From contig JAFMSR010000012.1 of assembly GCA_022818135.1 (NCBI GenBank), forward strand, positions 25,612,931 through 25,676,930: 64,000 nt of DNA. Reading direction: 5' to 3'. Numbering within the stretch: position 1 is the first letter of the stretch; each line of letters starts with the position of its first letter. Below, in pieces: positions 1 to 12,099 of the stretch. This stretch comes from Saxidomus purpurata (Eukaryota; Mollusca; Bivalvia; Venerida; Veneridae). The notes beneath the pieces are model-generated. The model saw only the letters and a program-made list of their open reading frames with translations. It was not told the DNA's origin and made no database searches. The position numbers and the translations under genes were made by a program.

Positions 1-31
1 GCATGGTCAACTTTTCCAAATATCAACTTAC

Positions 32-145
32 TTCTTCTAAAAATTTTGTAACATCATAGACTTTATCATATATAACTAAGTATGTTGATTTGGAGTCGCT
101 GTGCTTCTTGACATCTTGTAAACTGAAAGTTTTTGATTCTGACAT
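32..145 (-). CDS. CYB5: cytochrome b5, first coding exon (partial gene)
   Basis: The 38 codons read MSESKTFSLQDVKKHSDSK and then STYLVIYDKVYDVTKFLEE. This matches the N-terminus of cytochrome b5, whose family signature is '..HnsKStWliihhKVYDlTkFLeEHPGG'. The exon ends exactly at FLEE on a GAA|GTAAGT donor (GT at 31-30), so the haem-ligand HPGG exon must lie outside the window to the left. Cytochrome b5 is a small haem electron carrier on the ER or mitochondrial outer membrane, serving desaturases and P450s. The start at 145 was chosen by family length. An in-frame ATG at 256 would add 37 residues without family similarity. Because the C-terminal tail is not visible, the ER and outer-membrane forms cannot be told apart. 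Confidence 0.85.
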
Positions 146-365
146 ATTTGCTTTCGATATCACAACCTTTCCTCCACTTCCGGCCTTTTCATTGATTTGT
201 TTGATTTTCAATTTTGACCTGATTCTATATTGAACTAGTTCTGTATTCTGTACCAATCAATTAAAGGTCCATTACTAACACAAAATCAAATTTTTCTTTT
301 AAATCTGGAAGGCCACTTGTCTTGGGACGGACATGTTCACAACTGGGGAGAAATTGTGTAAGCAA

Positions 366-425
366 CCGGACAGCTCAGTTCGGAATACATTCGCCTTGTA
401 AGCGAAGGGCCACTGGTCATTTGTA
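366..425 (+). pseudogene. degenerate tRNA-Thr(TGT)-like sequence
   Basis: The stretch has a D-arm-like 'agctcagttcgg' and an intact-looking anticodon arm 'tcgccttgtaagcga' (loop CTTGTAA, anticodon TGT). A degraded T-arm start 'gccactggtcatt' follows. The B box (GGTTCGAATCC type) is damaged and no 3' acceptor strand can be paired. It is therefore a tRNA pseudogene or a SINE head, not a working tRNA. It lies upstream of cytochrome b5. Confidence 0.45.
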
Positions 426-809
426 AAATTTTGGACATAAATGTCAGCAACGAGAGGTAAACAAATTTTCCATAGCATTCACGGTTTTAGAGCTCAAAAT
501 GGCTCAAAGTTTGTATGTCAAACAGTTAGAATATTATTGAACTGTCAAAATAAATATATCAGTTAGATATAGGATACAAATCTTGTGAAAGAAATGTATT
601 CACTTCACAAAAAATATCATTGTCAGATGCTCATATGTTAGATATATTCTCCGCTGTCCTACAGTCGTGGCTGTCCGAATTCCGCGGATGATTAGTTGTT
701 TTCATTCAGTCTTGCAAGAATTTTGACTGGGCATGTGTAACCTTTGAAAATTGTTAACAAAAAACAATCCTAACGTGAAACAGTCTCTTTATCAAATTCA
801 ACCTGATAT

Positions 810-3800
810 TTAAAGGGGCATCAGGACTATATAAACCACTAGATGGCGCTGGGGCAGGTTTTTCAATATTTTCAAACATGTTTCAGATCAGAGACCCTTT
901 TTCTTAAATTTTGACAAAGTTATAGAACTGTTTCCTTTGAAATTTGTTACAGAGGTAAGCTGTGCCATTTCAAAACAGTTAATTCAAAAATCTCAATTTC
1001 ATATCACTTCTAAAAGTGACTTTGAGAAAAAAAACCAAACTGTCAAGCAGACGATCTCAGATTTGAATTTCCCGGGAGGTGTGGCTAATTGCTGATAAAG
1101 TCTGTGTTTATAAACAAAGCCACGTGGTGATGTTTATACACTTGAGAGCAGTGGCATGCATTACAGAACAAAAACAGTTTACTAACCTTGATGAAAGTTT
1201 ATTTCCATAAAATGAGAATATCCTTCATTAAAATGAATCATTAAGTTATTCAAGACCTATATAAGTAAAGGTCACTAGATAACAATCATAAATATATGTT
1301 TTTTTTTGTTGAAATCTATTCAAGTTGCCAATTGTTTTTCGAGTATTAAGTGTTGAACTTTCTAATTTTGGTGTAAATGTCTAACTTGCAAAAGTACACA
1401 GCAGGACATAACTTCCCTTGCAGTTCAAATGTTTTGTTCTTCCCCCATTCGTCCGTACTTTACTTCAAAAACCCCTTTTGTCTATAGTACAGTTTAGTAT
1501 TTTCTATAATAACTTTTTGTTGTATGATACTATTTCCAGGTTCAGGTAGTCTATTTCTTAGTCACTGAGCCCATGAGTATGCAGATACAATAAGGCAAAC
1601 AATAAACAGTGTTGGTATAAAAAAATTAAAATGTTTATGTGACTTAGACGAAGAATCCTTACTAAAGCACTGCAAGGATCGCACCTGCAGGGTCAGTTAG
1701 TATTATCCTGGCTCATTATATATTATGATCCATTATTATCCAAGAATGAGCCTTTTAGATTGATTTTACTTTTGATTTTAGTAATTTCTCCAATTTATTT
1801 TTTCTTGATGGTCTATAATTTACATCATCCTGTGTTATCATCGCTATGAATTTTCAAATCAGTGTCAAGAACATTAAAACTAACACAAATAGCTCCATTT
1901 ATTCTCTTTTGATATAAACAATACATGTCTGTTTCTGCAATGCTTTAAATATAAACTTTATTCTTCATCAACTACATGCATATACATTGTATTGTGTTTT
2001 GAACTGCTGTGATAATTTCCCTCCTTTTTCTGACACATGTATCAGTTTCATGTCTGGAATTTGGGTCCTTCAAAAATACACAAACCAGACCTGCATGCCG
2101 ATGGCATTTAATTACCAATTAATTTTGTGACTATCTTAATTGGGTGCTGACATATTCATTTTACCACAATGTATTTATATTGTAGGAAATTACACAAAAT
2201 CAGGCCTTGTTCTGTGAGTTAGGTGTGAAATGTAGTATTCATCTTTAAATTTTCTAAAAAGGGAGAATATAATGAAAGTCATGGGATAAAAAGAAAGTGA
2301 GAAGAAATGATTCAAGAGGTGGATAAATTTTCATCTGATTCCAAAGTGCTATAAAAAAACGTAAAGAAGCCCCAGGTCAGCTTAAGAGCTAAAATCGTCT
2401 GCTTGCTGTTGTGATCAGCTGTTTGTTTACATTTTCTCCAATTGCATGCACTGAGTTTAACTGACAGGTACATAGTTGAGAGAGTTTAACAATAGCCACT
2501 CCCCAAATACTCGCTGCCGTGGCAGCGATTGTTGCCAGTTTAAGCCGCTGATGTTAAAGGGGCAACTCTCGCTTGTATACCAGCGAGTATTTGTTGTGTG
2601 CAGCTGTAACTTGATACCTCTAAACTACCTGTCAAAAAGACATTGCTGTCAATTAAACTGGAGGTTGGTAAAAATAGCACAAGAGAGAATGAATCACAAT
2701 AGCAAGCAGAAGATTTTATCTCTGGAGCTGAGCTATGGGCTTCCTTATGTTTATTATATTTTGTATCTATGAGCCCTTTGTAATCAGATGAAAATTCATC
2801 CACCTCCTGAATCATTTCTTGTCACTTTCTTTTTTATCCTATGATTTTCATTCATATTATCTCTTTTTAAAAAATGTAAAAATAAATACTACATTTCACA
2901 CCTAACTTACAGGGTCAAATTTTCCACAAGGCCTGATTTTGTGTAATTTCCTACAATATAAATACATTGTGGTAAAATGAATATGTCAGCACCCAATTAA
3001 GATAGAGTCACAAAATTAATTGGTAATTATATGCCATCAGCATGCAGGTCTGGTTTGTGTATTTTTGAAGGACACAAATTCCAGACATGGAACTGAAACA
3101 AGTGGCAGAAAAAGGAGGGAAGTTTTCACAACAGTTCTAAACACAGTACAATGTATATGCATGTAATGTAGTTGATGGTGAATAAAGTTTATATTTAAAG
3201 CATTGCAAAAATGTGCATATATTAAGAAAAAAACATGTACTGTTTATAGCAAAAGAGAGTAAAAGGAACTATTTTTGTTCGTTTTAATGTTCTTGACACA
3301 GATTTGAAAATTCATAGTGATGATAACACGGGATGATGTAAATTGTAGACTATCAAGGAAAAAAATAAAATGGAGAAATTACTAAAATCAATAGTAAAAT
3401 CAATCTAAAAGCCTCAATATGGCTGATAATGGATCATAATATATAATGAGCCAGGACAATATTAACTGACCCTTCAGGTGCAATCCTTGCAGTGGTTTAG
3501 TAGGAGGATTCTTGTCTAAGTCACATAAACATTTAAAAAATTTATACCAACACTGTTTATAGTTTGCATTATGTTTCTGCATACGCACGGTCTTGACCAA
3601 GAAATGGAAGACTACCTGAACCAGGAAATAGTATTATACAACAACAAATTATAGAAACTACTGAACTATACTATAGACTGAAGGGGCTTTTGAAGTAAAG
3701 TATAGACGAATGGTGGGGAGGGGGGAGGCGGGGGGGGGAGAACAAAACATATTGAACTGCAAGGGAAGTTATGTCCTGCTGTGTACTTATGCAAGTTAGA

Positions 3801-4366
3801 CATTTATACCTAAATTAAAAGTTCAATACTGACTTCTCAAAAACATATGGCAACTTGAATAGATTTCTGCACAAAAAACATATATGTATGTCATATGCTG
3901 ACTTTTAACTTAATTATATAGGTCTTGAATAACTATATGATTCATTTTAATAAAGGATATTCTCATTTTACGGAAATAAACTTTCATGAAGGTTAGTAAA
4001 CTGTTGTTTTTTTCTGTAATGCATGTCACTACTCTCAAGTGTATAAACATCACCATGTGGCTTTGTTTTCAAACACAGAGTTTATCAGCAATTAGCCACA
4101 CCTCCCGGGAAATTCAAATCTGAAATCGTCTGCTTGACAGTTGATTTTTTCCCTCAAAGTCACTTTTAGAAGTGATATGAAATTAAGATTTTTGGATGAA
4201 CTGTTTTGAAATGGCGCAGTATACCTTTGTAACAAATTTCAAAGGAAACAGTTCCGCAATTTTTTCAAACTTTGAAAAAGGGTCTCTGATCTGAAACATG
4301 TTTGAAATTATTGAAAAACCTGCCTCGGCGCTATGTAGTGGTTTATATAGTCCAGTTACCCATTAA
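810..4366. repeat. 3.56-kb near-palindrome bounded by TTAA
   Basis: The left arm (about 810-2470) and right arm (about 2622-4366) are inverted copies with substitutions and small indels around a loop of about 150 bp. For example, the 29 bases at 1071-1099 (starting cccgggaggtgtgg) are perfectly inverted at 4081-4109. The homology stops on both sides at TTAA (810-813 and 4363-4366), and the bases outside are unrelated. Inside the loop, aaatactcgctg and cagcgagtattt (about 2507-2592) form a further hairpin. TTAA boundaries suggest a non-autonomous piggyBac-type or fold-back element; that assignment is inference. Short open frames inside are not coding. Confidence 0.75.
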
Positions 4367-6640
4367 AGCTTATGCAAAACACGTAAAAACAATGTATTTT
4401 CTTACCACATTTTGTTTGTTAATTTCAGACCCCTCTTTTGGGCCCCAAAGATGTGTTTCTAGAAGTTTCGGTCATAGATGTGTTTTGTTGACATCTTATC
4501 AATGTGAGTTTCCCACCTATAATCAGAATGCACTGCTAATTGGTGTTTTAACAAAGGATTGTGTTGCCAATGGTTTTTAACAATCTTTTGTGATATGAAA
4601 CCAAATTTCCTAGACCATTTTCATCTGTTTTTTTTAGAATAATTATTATTTACTAGGTACAAATGTCATTTTAAACTCACTGTGACTGTTGAAAGAGCAC
4701 TGTTTCCGTAAGTCGACACATATAATATTGACCTTCTGAACTGAATAAATTTCCATGCAGGAGAGCTGGAACACCATTATAAGATTATTTTTTCCTTTTT
4801 TCTTTATCAGTATTGGAAAGTGAACCTTGGTGTATTTTAACAGTCACATATAAATGCAGATCTTAAGTTTTGACAGCTAATCTAGTCAGATAATTTTTTT
4901 ATTGTTATCAGGGACTTCAGGATTTCTCCCCTGGTGAACTTGCCATGACCCCAGTATGACTTCCATGCATTCTGGTACCTGACAAAATTGGAAAATCTTG
5001 GGAGTTTTGTTTTACCTGCCTGCAATACCCAGTCAGTTTTGTCCAAGCAAAATTGGGTAAAATGCCAGTAGCCAAAAGATAGAATTGCGAGCTTGCGTTG
5101 CAAGCGCATATTGGTGCTTGAACCCACTTTGTCACGTGGTTGTTTATTTGGAGTTATACCGCAGAAGAGTCAGATCACGAAGCCAAAGAATGCATGTCAA
5201 ATTAGTAGAAACATGACGCGCAATTTATTCGATTAACATTTAGAACACAATCATAAATGAATCCATATTGTTCCAAACACAGAAAACACGGAAAATACCG
5301 AAGAATGCCGAAAATGCCAAGCCCCCAATATGAACCAATGAAATGATATGTCATATTTCAAGGTCAATGACCGACACGAGGTAAACAAATAAACCACGGA
5401 AACATTTTATCATCAACAGCATACTCTGTAAGATTTGTTAAACCAGGGAGTGGAATTGAAAACTACGCTCGTCAAGTCAAAAGGTAAGGTGTTCAGTTAC
5501 AACTTGGTTAGTGATGCCTCAGTTACCGTAGTTGGGCTGCAGTAACCGTAGACCATAGCAGTTAGTCCAAATAATTGACTCAACAGGTGAAAATCGTTAT
5601 ATTTTTTGCTAGGCCTCAGAGTAGTAGAGCTTACATATCAATAAATTGTCCGTATGTAAAATAGGTCTGCGTTTGGAGTCGAATTATTGAGACTAGCTGT
5701 AGCAGTTATGCCAGAACATTAATTTCGAAGTTGGTGAATAAGTCTAATGAGGCTAATAATTATATAAATGCTTTTCATACCTTTAAAACCTGTTAGATCT
5801 AGCTTCCATAACCACTGCGGATGAACGAATTCCAGACTCCCCCCCCACCCACCCAAGTCATTTCCTCCCCTAGACTTCTCCCCCCCAAGATGTTTCCTCC
5901 CAAGACTTCCCCCCCCCCTAGATGTTTCCTCCCAAGACTTTCCCCCCAGCCCCCCAATTTTCAATTCACTCTAATTATAGTGATTTATTATGTATTTAAG
6001 GTTTAAATTGTTTTTGAAACTGCCAATTATATTTTTTAAGTGTTTTAGAAAATAACTTGTTACATTCTACACCTATTTCCTAGTGCAGTAACGTCACACT
6101 AATTTTTTAATTATGACAGTTATTTTTCTGTTATTGTCTAACTGCGGTATAAAGCAATTATGCATCACAGGAGAAATAATTTTCATGTTACAAAATGGTT
6201 TCATGATGCTGACTTGATACTTGAGTAAGATTTTACTGTTTTGTTCTACAGACTTATTAAGAGAACTTATTATAACAGGACTTTATAAATACGCTATTTG
6301 TTCAGAAGATGAAATAAGAATCATGCATCTTTTGTAAAACTAGAACAATACACTATTATATAGAATAAAATATAATGGGAAACTTTTGTAGAAGCTAGAT
6401 CTACATTTTCTTAAATATTTGATTTAAAATAAAGTTTCTACTATTATCTAAACAATTACGTCAGGTTTTCGGTTTTTTACAAAGTATCATTATCCCGCAT
6501 ATTGTCAAAGATGAAATTGACCATCCTGTGATGTGAATATTTAGTTTTCGGGGATGTGTTAATTCAAATTATTTTGTAGAAATAGAATTGATTTTGGATA
6601 TGCAACATGTCATACTGTACCTTAAATTGGTTTGATCTAA
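4367..6640. other. non-coding stretch with a dispersed repeat and a C-rich tract
   Basis: No exon was recognised. Positions about 5020-5160 hold a dispersed repeat ('aaaatgccagtagccaaaag' and neighbours), of which a second copy lies at about 23510-23660. Positions 5837-5956 are a C-rich imperfect repeat of the phrase 'agatgtttcctcccaagact' separated by C runs. The remainder is AT-rich single-copy-looking sequence. Confidence 0.5.
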
Positions 6641-6649
6641 AACATTTAA

Positions 6650-7200
6650 AAATAAATTTTAAAAGGTATATCATCTAGCATAGAATATTGCAAAAACAAG
6701 GTTTTTTCTATGAGCTTACTCACTGACCTAGTTTTGGACCACAGATGACCCATAGGCAAAATCAATCTAGAGTTCACCAAGACTGTACATAATTTTGACA
6801 AAGGATCATGAAGATTCAATGAAAAAGGGAACATCTATTGTATACACAAGGGTTTTCATTGATTTGATCCAGTGACCTAATTTTTTACCCAACTTGACTC
6901 ATATTAGTACTCGACCTAAAGTTCATCAAAGCAATCATACTAACCAAGTTCATGGAGATCGAATGAAAAATGAAACCTTTATTTCATACAAAAGTTTTGT
7001 CTATGACTTGATCCCATGACCAAGTTTTTGAAACAAGATGACCCATATTCGAATCGACATAGATTACATAAAGGCAGTCATTCTGATCAAGTTTCCTGAA
7101 GCTCCAGTGAAAAATGCAGTCTCATTTGCATACACAAGGTGAAATGTGCACAGGTGACACACAGACGATAGAAAGACATAAAGATGACAGACACCATAAG
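6650..7200. repeat. tandem block of about 150-bp bivalve-type repeat units
   Basis: Three diverged units follow one another. Each contains a 'tgacctagtttttga..c..agatgacccatat' phrase, then 'gttcatcaa', then 'gattcaatgaaaaa' and 'tacacaagg' (around 6728-6850, 6870-7000 and 7017-7140). This wording is typical of a dispersed family common in bivalve genomes, and related wording recurs at 21640-22030. It is non-coding. Confidence 0.6.
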
Positions 7201-7848
7201 ATCACAATTACCAACCTTGGGTTCTTCGTGTTGTGTTGAGCTAATAAAACGCTTTAAAAAGCAGCAGAATATTTATATTACTCACTTTTAATGCCCAATA
7301 CTCAGTTCACGTTAGTATCAATACTGCGGTACACCAGAAATCAAAATAAACAATACCCAGTACACTAACTTTAGTTATATATGTATCAATATTTTGGCCC
7401 CGAAATAACGTTTGTAGACAAGATCTTGGACACTCATGTCTGGTACTTGCCCAAATAAATTGCTCGACTCGGATTATTCAAATCTAAGCACATTTGCGAA
7501 ATAAAACGGTAAACATTACCAACGGTCGAACTTTTCAAGTGAGCAGGCGATCTTGTTTTTGGTAATTGAGCATATTAACCGATATCATTTACAGCTCAGG
7601 TATACATTGGACTAAGATAGTTATCTAAGTATCCAAAAACACAAAAAGAAACACCAGATAATGAGCATAAGGCCACACCAAATTAATAAGTTGGTCATCA
7701 GGATTTTTTAAAAAAAACTGTGAGGTGGCGAGCGAAACTATAATTTTAAAATTTTTGTTTTTGTTTTGAAGAAATTTTGGAGCGAGCGAAGAGCGAATAA
7801 ATATATAGCCTTTTTGTTCACATTTAATAGCAAATTTAATTAATTCAC

Positions 7849-7878
7849 GGACCTATATACACATGTGTATATAGGTCC
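7849..7878. repeat. perfect 30-bp palindrome
   Basis: The 15-base arm ggacctatatacaca is followed at once by its exact reverse complement, with no loop. Imperfect symmetry (attaattcac / catgattaat) continues on both sides. A related hairpin with a short loop lies at about 32742-32789, sharing 'acctatatacaca' and 'tgtgtatataggt'. Both probably belong to one small inverted-repeat family. The surrounding stretch, 7200-8750, shows no gene. Confidence 0.75.
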
Positions 7879-8752
7879 ATGATTAATTAGAGCCAAATTT
7901 TAGGGAGAAATCATTTCTTCAACTTCCTTTTTCAATGATCTCCCATATGGGGTTTACTTCCATGTTTATTTTTAACCTAGTGCAGTATATATTTCTGGAA
8001 CTTTGGACACGGCGTTATATTTTCTTTTTTTGTTAAGAGTGAGCATATTATTTTGTTTTGATTTTAATTAAATGCGTGCTTATCTTTATCTTTTCTTACA
8101 ACTTTATACAGTTTATAGGCAGGAAAATAGAAATTACTAATCAACATCAACAACTGATATTGTAGGTGGGCAGGTATAAACAGAAAAATGGAAATTTAAC
8201 AAATGGGCAAAATGAAGAGGTCTGTGGGAGTTGCTTCCTTTTGTTTTGGAAAATTGGACAATTTAACGTCTAGCATCTTCAATCCTTTATAAAGTTGATT
8301 ATACTTCCTAAACATTTTCAGAGCAAGAATTGTAAACGTTGCATTTGTTTTGGAAATGGGTATTTAATAGTTTAATGAGGTTTAATACTTTCTTAAATTG
8401 AATTCTATGTCCGTCTGCTTTTTATAAGTGCATGTCAAGGGCCACTTCAAAATGCTGCATGATGTGAATGCGCAGTTATACCATTTTCCCCAAAGCATGT
8501 TTTCAGAAAATAATAGTTGTGTGAATAAGTTTTAATGCATTACTGTTGCCATTTACTCACCAGAAACAAACCAATGAGTATTGTTCAGCTGCCAAACAGC
8601 AAGAGTCCTAATGATTCCTTGTGCTGGATCAAAACAACATGTAAAGATTTGCGCAAAACATAAGTTAATCAGGGGGAACCCTGGGACTGATTAAATGTGA
8701 ACCAGTTTAAAACCATGCATACTTGCACTCAACAATTTGTTTGCACCCATCT

Positions 8753-10393
8753 AAGAAAGCAGTCATAATCTAAGAAAGCAGTCATTATCTAGGAACAACA
8801 GTCATAATCTAAGCAAAGCAGTCATAATCTAAGATAGCAGTCATTATCTAGGAACAGCAGTCATAATCTAAGCAAAGCAGTCATTATCTAGGAACAGCAG
8901 TCATAATCTAAGCAGCAAAGCAGTCATAATCTAAGAAAGCAGTCATTATCTAGGAACAGCAGTCATAATCTAAGCAAAGCAGTCATAATCTAAGAAAGCA
9001 GTCATTATCTAGGTACGACAGTCATAATCTAAGCAAAGCAGTCATTATCTAGGAAATCATTATCTAGGAACAGCAGTCATAATCTAAACAGCAAAGCAGT
9101 CATAATCTAAGAAAACAGTCATTATCTAGGAACAGCAGTCATAATCTAAGCAAAGCAGTCATAATCTAAGAAAACAGTCATTATCTAGGAACAGCAGTCA
9201 GAATCTAAGAAAGCAGTCATAATCTAAGAAAACAGTCATTATCTAGGAACAGCAGTCATAATCTAAACAGCAAAGCAGTCATAATCTAAGAAAACAGTCA
9301 TTATCTAGGAACAGCAGTCATATTCTAAGCAAAGCAGTGATAATCTAAGAAAGCAGTCATTATCTAGGAACAGCAGTCATAATCTAAGCAAAGCAGTGAT
9401 AATCTAAGAAAACAGTCATTATCTAGGAACAGCAGTCATAATCTAAGCAAAGCAGTCATAATCTAAGCAAAGCAGTCATAATCTAAGAAAGCAGTCATTA
9501 TCTAGGAACAGCAGTCATAATCTAAGCAAAGCAGTCATAATCTAAGAAAACAGTCATTATCTATGAACAGCAGTCATAATCTAAACAGCAAAGCAGTCAT
9601 AATCTAAGAAAGCAGTCATTATCTAGGAACAGCAGTCATAATCTAAGCAAAGCAGTCATAATCTAAGAAAGCAGTCATTATCTAGGAACAGCAGTCATAA
9701 TCTAAGCAAAGCAGTCATAATCTAAGAAAACAGTCATTATCTAGGAACAGCACTCATAATCTAAGCAAAGCAGTGATAATCTAAGCAAAGCAGTCATTAT
9801 CTAGGAACAGCAGTCAAAATCTAAGCAAAGCAGTCATAATCTAAGAAAGCAGTCATTATCTAGGAACAGCAGTCATAATCTAAGCAAAGCAGTCATAATC
9901 TAAGAAAACAGTCATTATCTACGAACAGCAGTCACAATCTAAACAGCAAAGCAGTCATAATCTAAGAAAGCAGTCATTATCTAGGAACAGCAGTCATAAT
10001 CTAAGCAAAGCAGTCATAATCTAAGAAAGCAGTCATTATCTAGGAACAGCAGTCATAATCTAAGCAAAGCAGTCATAATCTAAGAAAACAGTCATTATCT
10101 AGGAACAGCAGTCATAATCTAAACAGCAAAGCAGTCATAATCTAAGAAAACAGTCATTATCTAGGAACAGCAGTCATAATCTAAGCAAAGCAGTCATAAT
10201 CTAAGAAAACAGTCATTATCTAGGAACAGCAGTCATAATCTAAGCAAAGCAGTTATAATCTAAGAAAGCAGTCATTATCTAGGAACAGCAGTCTAATCTA
10301 AACAGCAAAGCAGTCATAATCTAAGAAAACAGTCATTATCTAGGAACAGCAGTCAGAATCTAAGAAAGCAGTCATTATCTAAGAAAGCAGTAA
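8753..10393. repeat. higher-order minisatellite (about 1.64 kb)
   Basis: Near-identical subunits of 18-20 bp of the form agcagtca(t/a)atcta run throughout. They are arranged mostly in a three-subunit higher-order repeat of about 57 bp: '..cataatctaagaa', '..cattatctaggaac', '..cataatctaagcaa'. Some units gain an extra 'cagcaaag'. Variants such as gtgataatc or cagaatc are shared by several copies, showing local spread. It lies about 2.7 kb upstream of the tyrosine aminotransferase start and has no spacer-repeat structure, so it is not a CRISPR array. Confidence 0.9.
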
Positions 10394-11894
10394 TATTAAC
10401 ACTCAGTCATTATATTCACTATATATATTTTACTATTGCCATGTTTACTGACTGAGCACTCTGCAAGCTACATAAAACATTGTGAAAATCAGTTGAATTA
10501 GACTGTTAATTAAAGGCTAAGGTGGAAATGAGGTCATATTGGTTATCGGAGATCACTATAGGTCAAATCAAATAGAACTTATTTAAGCGCTCCTGTGAGT
10601 GTACTTAATTTTTTGGAAAGTTGCCATGGAAGTAAGTGTATAAAAGAGCAGTTTTTAACAGAAATCTTTGTCACTGTGAATTTTTAAAAAGTCAACACTT
10701 TTTTTATTGTAGCGTCAGATAGCAAAGTCGTTACACTAAAATGAACTAACATTTGCTGTTTTTGCTTGTCTTAATGAGAAGTGAAAGTCTTTAAATATTT
10801 TCTTGTTCCAAGATTCAAAAGTTATCCTAAGGGCGATTGTTTTTCCTTAATGTAAAAGCATTTTTTCTTGTTTAAATAATGAGATATAAGGTCAGTATGA
10901 CGACTTTTTGAAATCTAGTCAATGACATGTATACCTGTAGGTTTCTGTAGTTTCTTTAATATTTTGTAGAAGTTATATGTCCCTAGTGCCAAGAGCACTC
11001 AATTGTTTTACTTAAACAAAAGTAAGACTGAAATAAGATAAGCTTTGACAATCTTCATGGCTCAGGAGCCGATAAATTTGGTGTGTAGCATATTTTCTAG
11101 TGATATCCTCTTATCAAGTGAGCTGTTTAAATCATGTCCCTTGGACCAATGTTGGTCCATACCTTGTTGTCTTTTTAAAATGATGTAACTAATTCAAAAT
11201 GTTCCTAGGATTACTTTTTGATTCAGCAAACAACATAGCTTTACGGGAGTAGAACTGTTATATAGTTATCCTTGTATGGCTTTATGGAAACGTCCTCACT
11301 AAAATCATTGAACAGAATTTGAATTAGTTTTACAGGAATTATTCTTGTGTGACCCTGCACAAAGATGATTTTTGTTTGCTGCTTTTTTTGTCTACATGTA
11401 GAGTAAAAGGGATTTTTTCTAGTATTTGAGCAGGATGCTTCATCCTGTTCTTTTTTTCCTCCCCTGCCCTTTTTTGCCCTTCTCAGAAATTGAAAATGAA
11501 ATGTCAGAGTTCTGTATAATACTTATCACCAGTTTGCAATTATTAACAAAGAGTGCATATAAACAATATAGAAGGTAGGCATATAACTAAGACATCTTGC
11601 AAAATATCACATATAGTTATATACAAATTAATGAAATTATCATTAATTAATTGAATTCATAATAGGCCTTATAATTGTTATTTGGCTGAAGACAGTCACG
11701 TAGGCCTGAGACCTTAAGCAGTCAGGGGTGTAACTTGTTTAAGTTATTTAAGAAAATAACTCCAATTAGTGATATTTGAAACATTTTGTTAATAAAATTA
11801 CTTCCCTTTGCTGAAAGAATTAACTCCCTTGAAAGTTGAGGTGACCAGAAGAATGGGAATTTATGAAAATAACTTGTACAACAGGTTACTATTC
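10394..11894. other. non-coding AT-rich stretch, nothing recognised
   Basis: There are no exons with coding character in any frame, no tRNA and no clear terminal inverted repeat. A short pyrimidine-rich tract ('tttttttcctcccctgccc' type) lies near 11450-11475. Confidence 0.4.
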
Positions 11895-11906
11895 AACATT
11901 TCAGTT

Positions 11907-12099
11907 AAGGGGAGCGGTGGTGTAGAGGTTAAGGTGTCTGCCACTCATCCCGGAGGTTGCGGATTCGAGCCCCACCAAGGTCACGACCGTACCTCCTCAT
12001 ACGACACCAGTACTGGTGTTTCCAGGAAGGGGAGTCGAGAGTGACTCGATAAGCTACAAGCTTTCTTCACAATCAAGCTAAAATAAATTAGTATAAACT
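11907..12099 (+). mobile_element. tRNA-derived SINE with 12-bp target-site duplication
   Basis: A tRNA-like head (A-box-like tggtgtagaggttaaggtg, B-box-like ggttgcggattcgagcccc) is followed by a body with 'cagtactggtgtttccagg' and a tail ending aaataaattagtataaa. The element is flanked by the exact direct repeat AACATTTCAGTT (11895-11906 and 12100-12111), which fixes both ends at 193 bp. The tail resembles that of the SINE at 50528-50721, suggesting a shared LINE partner (inference). Confidence 0.88.

Noticed and set aside
366..425. Functional tRNA-Thr gene
   Set aside because: The anticodon arm is good but the T arm/B box is damaged and the acceptor stem cannot be paired.
2476..2815. Open frames on both strands at the palindrome centre
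   Set aside because: They follow from the inverted symmetry and contain no recognisable domain.
8753..10393. Possible CRISPR array
   Set aside because: The repeats are contiguous without unique spacers, in a metazoan genome; this is a minisatellite.
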